Part shown: positions 58,098 through 64,000 of the stretch, piece after piece
Layout of the letters: every line of letters starts with the position of its first letter
Numbering within the stretch: position 1 is the stretch's first letter
Notes under the pieces: model-generated
Told to the model about the DNA's origin: nothing
Database searches by the model: none
What the model saw: only the letters and a program-made list of their open reading frames with translations
Position numbers and translations under genes: made by a program
From: Neoscytalidium dimidiatum
Lineage: Eukaryota; Ascomycota; Dothideomycetes; Botryosphaeriales; Botryosphaeriaceae
Reading direction: 5' to 3'
NCBI GenBank assembly: GCA_037367355.1
Contig: CM074703.1
Location: 1,364,001-1,428,000 of the forward strand
Length of the DNA: 64,000 bases

Positions 58098-60140
58098 TTA
58101 GTCCTTCCTCTTCTTCAGCTCCTTCACCTTCTCTTCCACCCATTGCCGCACTTCCTGCGGTCCTGGTGGGCCCTGTCCGCTCTGCTTCCTCCTCGCGATC
58201 TCAGCCTTGACCTCCGCAATGGCCTCGTCAAGCTCTTTCTCCGGATCGTCTGGGAGACCCATCAGAGGAACCCTGCCATCGCCTTCGGTAGATGGGTTTC
58301 TGCTCAGACCAGGACGAATACCAAGCGCTTCTCCTAGAATCTTCTCCTCTAGGAGGTCATCAACGGTGAGGCTGGTACGTCCACGGTTGATGAGGTCAGC
58401 CGCCGGAGGTGCCTGGCCAGTGGCGGCTGCGGAGGAGTCTTTGCCCTCCGCCGCCTTCGCAGCTCCTGTCCTTTGGGCGACCTTCTTCTGGAGTGCTTTC
58501 TTTCCAGGAGAGGCGAGGAAGGCCATAGACACCACGACACCGATGATGGTGTAGAAGTACACGCGCCTCCAAACAAGGAAGGATGGGCCAAACTCGAGCG
58601 TGATGAAGGGGATGACGGTGTACGAGAAGGCCAATTGCGTGATGAGCCAGGAGAAGATGTCGTAGTAAATCTTGGTAGGAAGCGGGCGCTGGCCGTCCGG
58701 GGTGAGGAAGAACGGTCGAAGAAGGCGGCGGCCATCTGTAGGCTGTTAGCACCGGTGACGTATTGGGAGGGGCCCACATACTCTTTGCTATGGTCTGGAG
58801 GAAGCTTGCCAAGACAAAGCTCATGTAGTAACCTGGGTAGAACCCATGCCAGAAGGCAGAGGTGACGAACGTGGCCATGCTGGCGCGGAACCCAGGTTTC
58901 TTGCCCTTGGGGGTGACGCGCAGGTACATGTAATTTTTAAGCCAGAGGTTTGTGTTGATGTTCCAGTTGCCAAGGTACGCGTGAGTATTCTGGGCCAGCT
59001 CGATGCCGAGAGGCTTCACGTTCTGAAGACGGTTCCAGTTGACGCGGCCAGTCTTGGGATCGATTCCCTTGTAGCCGATACCGGAGAGGATGCAAGCACC
59101 CTCGGTCAGATGCCACACACCGTAGTATTTCATGCGTGTCGCAAATCCTACCATGTGCAAGTAGTAGAGACGCTTGAAGAAGTTGTGCTTCATGTACTCA
59201 TCGCCGAGTAGCAAGCTCGGGCTGTACCATCCAGAGAACTTAAGGAAGGCAAGAATCCAGACCAAACCGTAAGCAGCCTTCCACGCAGCTGGAGTGCCGC
59301 TGCGCGGAATCTTTCGCTTCTTGCGGGTCGGAGGAGCTCTGGAGGGGTCAACTCCCGGAGGCAGCTCAAACATGCTCGTGGTCAGGTAGTGACGATATTC
59401 GATGTAATCGAAAGCGGGACCGGCGAACAAAGAAGGGAAAAAGAGGACATAGCCGGCATAGTCCAGAATGGAAGGCAGATCGCGAAGAGCGCGCTCCTTC
59501 TGGTGATCGCTAAGTTCCTTTTCGGGCAGACGGCCGTCATGGACGTTCCAGCAGAAGGCGGTGAGCTTCATGATCAGCACCATCTGGGCACCGGTGATGT
59601 CAACGTTCTGCGGCTCGTTTCTGAACTGACGGTCGAGGTGGTTTATGGACATGTGGCCCATCAGGAAGACGAAGCCGACCCATGGCATCAGTGGGCCCTC
59701 GATGTACTTCGCGATGGCATAGGCACCGGCGGAGCTGATGAACAAGGTGCGCAGGCCAGCCCAGAGGTCGAAGAGACCGACGAGATAGAAGAGAGAGACC
59801 CTGGCTATACGTTAGAAAGCTGAATGTGCTATTTAGGGCAGTCCTGGGGGACGTACGCTATTATGAAGGCATTCTTCTGCCACGGCTTCGAGTCGGGAAT
59901 GCGCTTGAGGGCTGCGGCAAGCGGATAGGACAGCAAGAAGGACGCGATGAGCTTGACTGCGGCAGTGTGAACGATTGTGTTGGAAGCAGGGGCAGGGAAG
60001 GCATACGCTCATCGGTGGAGGCGCCCAGTGCGTTGGCGACGTAGGCGAAAGCTGTAAAGGCAGAGCTCGTCAGCTGGTGGATCGGTTGTCTGATGCTGGC
60101 GCAGAGCGGGTTTCTTACGTGCGTTTATTCCAGGCAACAT
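58098..60140 (-). CDS. ALE1: MBOAT lysophospholipid acyltransferase (ALE1/LPT1 type)
   Basis: Exons 60119-60140, 60007-60051, 59857-59956, 58782-59800 and 58098-58735 give 607 residues. Many hydrophobic segments and MBOAT landmarks: RIPDSKPWQKNAFIIAVSLF, LMGHMSINHL, DYAGYVLFFPSLFAGPAFDY, NWNINTNLWLKNYMYLRV and AFWHGFYPGYY with the catalytic His. These enzymes in the ER membrane re-acylate lysophosphatidylcholine and other lysophospholipids (Lands cycle). The cytosolic tail is charged, ends KELKKRKD (a di-Lys-like ER retrieval end) and holds coiled-coil-prone Glu/Lys stretches. Exon 1 is seven codons plus one base (MLPGINA). All joins keep frame. Divergent from CWC27. Confidence 0.94.
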
Positions 60141-60513
60141 GTTGGTCGGCGTTGAGCAATCACTGCATGGCGGATAGTGGATCGGTGAGATGGTGTTTGC
60201 GGGCAGCTGGGAGTTTTGTCGTGGGGTAGCTTAGCTGTCTTAAAGCTGGCCTCTGAAAATTGTCCGCGTGCACCCAAGCTTATTTATGTGGTGGTGCCGC
60301 GCGAACCTGGCGGGCCAGTGACGTTGGCGGCTCCGCCCACGCACAAGCCAGGGAAACAGCTTTAGCCCGGCACGCTTTTCGTCTCTGCTATACATGTGAA
60401 CCAAACACCATCGCCCTGCCTGGCTGCAGGTACGTCACGCCCACCACTCGCTCGCCCGCACCTGACGCCATCCTTCGCCGTCTTCTTACTGCCCGCCGTG
60501 TGCCCTGCCCGCC
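60141..60513. promoter_or_regulatory. Divergent promoter, ALE1-type / CWC27
   Basis: 373 bases between divergent start codons; must contain both promoters. No specific site assigned. Confidence 0.55.
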
Positions 60514-62166
60514 ATGTCGTCGGTCTACAACCTCGAGCCGCAGCCGACGGCTAAGGTCATCCTGCACACGACCGCCGGCGACCTCTCGCTTGAACTGTTC
60601 GCCAAGCAGACTCCGCTGGCTTCGCGCAACTTTCTGCAGCTCTGCCTCGATGGATACTACGATAACACCATCTTCCACCGCCTCGTACCAGGCTTCATCA
60701 TCCAGGGCGGCGACCCTACCGGGACGGGCTCTGGCGGCGAGAGCAGCTACGATGGCGAACCCTTCGCCGACGAGTTCCATTCGCGCCTCAAGTTCAATAG
60801 ACGCGGACTGCTGGGAATGGCCAACACGGGAAAGAAGGATGACAATGGCAGCCAGTTTTTCTTGACCCTCGCCGCTACCCCCGACCTGACCGGGAGCAAC
60901 ACCATGTTCGGCCGCATCGAGGGCGACACAATCTACAATTTGATGAAGATGGGCGAGGCGGATCTGACTGAAGAGGAGGGTAGCGAACGTCCGCTATATC
61001 CCACCAAGATTACCAGCACCGAAATCATCATCAATCCCTTCGACGATATGGTTAAGCGCGTGCAGACAGCCCAGCCGCAAGTAGAGGAGAAGAAGGGCCC
61101 AAAAAAAGCGAAGCGTAAGGCTGCAAAGCAACTGTTGAGTTTTGGGGGCGATGAGGGCGACGAGGGAGACGCTGCTCCGCTGGTCAAGAAGCCCAAGTTC
61201 AACACCAAGCTTGTCAGCGCCGGCGCCGAAGGTGGTGCTGAGCTCAACAATACCCCAATACCGCGTCCGGCTCAGCCTAAAGCATCTGAACCCACGAAGA
61301 AGCAATTGCCACAGAGATCCCCCTCCCCACCACCCAAGCCGAGACCCTCAGAACCAGTTCATCCACCACGTCGGTCCACACGATCTCCTTCCGTATCTTC
61401 CGAATCCGAGCCTGAGCAAGTAAACAAGATGTCATCTCTGCTTGAGCGGACCAATGCACAAATCGCGGAATTGAAGGCCAGCATGAAACGCAATACGGGA
61501 GCCTCTACCAAGGACGCTCCTAAAAAGAAGTCTGCGCTGGAGGCCATGATCCCCGAAACTTCTACACGTGGACGCAAAAGGCGGGGCGGTGGTGCGAGTG
61601 ACTCGAGGGCCGACCAGCAGGCCGTGGACCTGTTCAACGCTTTCAAGCATAAGCTTGAGAGTGCCCCCAAGGAGGAAGCTCCGGCCCAAAAAGCAGAGCG
61701 GCAGGAGGAACCAAAAGCGAAGAAAGAAGCGACTGAAGAAGCTGAGGATACAGAAGCCATCTTGTGCGATCTACATTTCATCCCCAACTGCCAGTCGTGC
61801 CGTGACTGGGAAGCGCCTGACGCGAATGCTGCAAAGAACGACGACGATAACGATGTTGGCTGGATGAGTCATGCTCTCTCTTTTGAGAAAGACCGCCTTG
61901 GGAAGGACCTGGAATGGAAGAGGAAGAACGAAGAGGAATTGGTCGTGATTGATCCGCGAGAAAAGGAAAAGGAGATAGTCGGAGATAGGAAAGCGAGGAG
62001 AGCCAGAGATGGCGAGTTGGGTCATGATAGGAGAGGTAGAGATCGTGATCAGAGACGCGGTGATCGAGAGCATGGTGGAAAGAATGAAAGCGGCGGCGGC
62101 TGGCGCGATGAGAGAGATAGAGAAAACAGGAGGGAAAGGCTCGTAAGGAGCATGGGTGGAAGGTGA
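60514..62166 (+). CDS. CWC27: Spliceosomal cyclophilin CWC27
   Basis: Single exon, 550 residues. The N-terminal 165 residues are a cyclophilin domain: VILHTTAGDLSLELFAKQTP, FHRLVPGFIIQGGDPTGTG, GLLGMANTGKKDDNGSQFF and TMFGRIEGDTIYNLMKM. The family is CWC27/NY-CO-10, a B-act complex component that binds CWC22 near the exon; in these members several active-site residues are changed and isomerase activity is weak or absent. The rest is charged and disordered: Pro/Ser segment, a conserved helix MSSLLERTNAQIAEL, an ILCDLHFIPNCQSCRDW motif with a Cys pair, and an Arg/Asp/Glu-rich tail. Nuclear. Confidence 0.95.
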   Translation: MSSVYNLEPQPTAKVILHTTAGDLSLELFAKQTPLASRNFLQLCLDGYYDNTIFHRLVPGFIIQGGDPTGTGSGGESSYDGEPFADEFHSRLKFNRRGLLGMANTGKKDDNGSQFFLTLAATPDLTGSNTMFGRIEGDTIYNLMKMGEADLTEEEGSERPLYPTKITSTEIIINPFDDMVKRVQTAQPQVEEKKGPKKAKRKAAKQLLSFGGDEGDEGDAAPLVKKPKFNTKLVSAGAEGGAELNNTPIPRPAQPKASEPTKKQLPQRSPSPPPKPRPSEPVHPPRRSTRSPSVSSESEPEQVNKMSSLLERTNAQIAELKASMKRNTGASTKDAPKKKSALEAMIPETSTRGRKRRGGGASDSRADQQAVDLFNAFKHKLESAPKEEAPAQKAERQEEPKAKKEATEEAEDTEAILCDLHFIPNCQSCRDWEAPDANAAKNDDDNDVGWMSHALSFEKDRLGKDLEWKRKNEEELVVIDPREKEKEIVGDRKARRARDGELGHDRRGRDRDQRRGDREHGGKNESGGGWRDERDRENRRERLVRSMGGR

Positions 62167-62858
62167 TCTGAAAATATAAAGCCGGCAAGCTCGAGTAAGC
62201 CTATTCAAGAAGTAAAAGAGGCTACTTGCCATGCTCTCAAATTTATAGGTGAATAGCTGATGGAAGTTGAATATTTCGGTTTCGACCGCCACACTACGGG
62301 AAGAGACGACAAGTTCACGGAAATGTCGCAGGATTGTCTCTTACCCGTGATTGCAGTCACTGCGTGGAGTATGAGGAGGATACAGCGCGTAATAGACTCA
62401 TGACTAGCGGTGAATATTCTATTCACATTCCCCAGTGGCAGGTGCAGTCTAATTTTCTGGAAACTAACTGCGTCTGGATGGGGTATGAAGATTATTGCCA
62501 ATTTATGAAATTGTCCTTACTGGCACGCAAGAGGAATTTATCATGCAGTGGATAAATCCATCTCACCGTGAGTAAGTATGATAGAGAAGTGTGAAAGAAG
62601 CCTGTAACATCTATAGGTAAAAATGCGAGAGGAACCTCTGTCCCACATCCTTGCACTGCGGCGGCCTATAATGTCTCAGGAATCGTGACTCCGAGGTGAC
62701 CGCCTTGCCGGAACGGCTAACTGAATCGGATTTCTACAAGGTATGCTTTCTCCGCGTGAGTCCGAGAAACAAAATACGCGGTGGCGCTTCCACTTCTGAA
62801 CTCCACCTTGTCGCAGTTGAACAGACCATCAATCAGCATCAAGTTTTGACTTCCATCG
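62167..62858. other. Intergenic region
   Basis: CWC27 3' UTR and promoter of the partial regulator. AT-richer; no gene supported. Confidence 0.6.
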
Positions 62859-64000
62859 ATGAATTCAAGCTCTCCCGAATCATCGCTGCAGCCCAATTAC
62901 CGCCGCCGTGGGGCTCGTCAATCTCCCTCCTGCAGACAGTGCCAGCAACGCAAGATCAAATGTGATCGTAAACTACCGTGTGATCGGTGTGTCCGCGGAA
63001 GGAGGGCTGGTGCATGTTCATATGTGTCCATCACGCAAACAACGCTGTCCGCAACTTCGTCCAGAGCAAGCAGAGACATCCGATATTCAGAAACAGATGA
63101 ACTTGGCTCTTCTGGGCAAACCTCGGAAGCAGCGAGTGTGGATGTTAATGCACTTATAAGAAAAGTGCAGGAGCTAGAGGAGCGAGTGCAAAGATTGTCT
63201 GACGCGCAGGCCACCGAGCCTTCTGCAAAGCTATCTACGAACACGTGCATATTTCGGAAAGGGCGGGGTTTTGGTCGGAGTCACTGGATGCATTTCGTCG
63301 ATGAGGTGTGTGAGGTTTTTCTACCTAGTTTTCAATACTGCTCTTTAGGCAGCTCCCTTTTCCTCCAGAACTAGCTAACGGTAGTCACAAGTTCCCATCA
63401 ATAGCGCTATTGGATAAGCTCAGACAAGAAGACACAGAGATACGAACCGTCCTGGAGAAGTGCAAGAGGCTGCAGAGGGAGAGAAAAGCGCAGAGAGCTA
63501 CTCATGAGCCTCGCGTGCCGAGGCCATGCGTTTGGGAGCTTGTACCATCAAAAGATATCTGCGACAAGCTTGTTGATGCCTATCTACGGACTATCGAATC
63601 TGTGTTTCGCATTATTCACGTTCCGTCCTTCATGGGTAATTACAAATGTTACTGGGAGGATCCACAATCGGCGAATGAAGTGTGTGCCGTCAAGCTTCTC
63701 CTAATACTGGTAATTGGTAACTGCTTCAGTCCAGCGGAGGGAATCCCTTCTTTGCGCTCCTCTGTAACCGGGTGGATCTACGCTTGCCAGGCTTGGTTTG
63801 ATTCACTGGCTCGACAGTCTCGGATGACCATTCATTCTATCCAGATCCAATGTCTACTGCTACTTGCTCGGCAGGTCAGCAACGTGGGCGCGGAAATGCT
63901 CTGGATATCCACTGGATCTCTCCTCCACACAGCAATGCAAATGGGGCTTCATTGGAGTCCAAGGCACATGCGGGGAATGAACGTCTTTGAAGCAGAGATG
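62859..64000 (+). CDS. Zn2Cys6 transcription factor, cut by window edge
   Basis: Exons 62859-63305 and 63392-64000 (open to the edge) give the first 352 residues. The zinc cluster is Cys25-Cys53 (CRQCQQRKIKC, CDRCVRGRRAGAC). A heptad stretch NALIRKVQELEERVQRL at about 95-115 is the dimer coiled coil. After the intron the frame continues as KDICDKLVDAYLRTIESVFR and FRIIHVPSF, the usual entry to the Fungal_trans domain, and QIQCLLLLARQVSNVGAEML. The acceptor at 63391 is chosen because the earlier TAG acceptor runs into a stop. The rest of the protein lies beyond the window. Confidence 0.9.

Overview
The window is nuclear DNA from a filamentous ascomycete (Pezizomycotina; Dothideomycetes is my best guess from gene architecture, without proof). 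Grounds: short spliceosomal introns (about 45-220 nt) with GT-AG or GC-AG ends and CTAAC/CTGAC-like branch sites, three Zn2Cys6 fungal transcription factors, fungal-type striatin, Get5, NOP2, ALE1 and CWC27 genes, and wide intergenic spaces without operons. I resolved 21 protein genes (one cut by the right edge) and rebuilt exon structures by matching splice signals to reading frame and family conservation. I saw no rRNA, convincing tRNA, CRISPR array or intact transposon.

Layout. 1-4749: gene-poor. 4750-8902: a secreted GPI-type GH76 mannanase-like protein and, convergent to it, an APH-fold kinase with long homopolymer inserts. 11098-17782 (minus): striatin, a decayed ankyrin-repeat relic, and a BTB-domain protein in four exons. 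18369-26414: a metabolic neighbourhood of glutathionyl-hydroquinone reductase (ECM4 type), an isopenicillin-N acyltransferase-like Ntn hydrolase, a divergently transcribed NodB polysaccharide deacetylase, and a Zn2Cys6 regulator; both minus-strand genes carry a GC-AG intron. 28234-30316: a second Zn2Cys6 regulator. 33279-35984: an acidic nuclear-type protein with a SANT-like core. 37813-42010: mitochondrial HSP60 and cofilin. 42757-46204: a Get5-like protein divergent from NOP2. 47287-48573: a second APH-fold kinase. 52027-55550 (minus): two small SANT-like proteins. 56313-57587: RAD14/XPA. 58098-62166: ALE1-type MBOAT acyltransferase divergent from CWC27 cyclophilin. 62859-64000: start of a third Zn2Cys6 regulator.

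Most genes are housekeeping: protein folding and targeting (HSP60, Get5), ribosome maturation (NOP2), actin turnover (cofilin), STRIPAK signalling (striatin), repair (RAD14), phospholipid remodelling (ALE1), splicing (CWC27). The accessory content is mainly the 18-26 kb neighbourhood. The most unusual signals are the paired GC-AG introns, the Glu-Asp replacement and calcium-loop motif in the GH76 protein, three separate small SANT-like proteins, a G20 run just after the striatin stop codon, and a frameshifted ankyrin relic.
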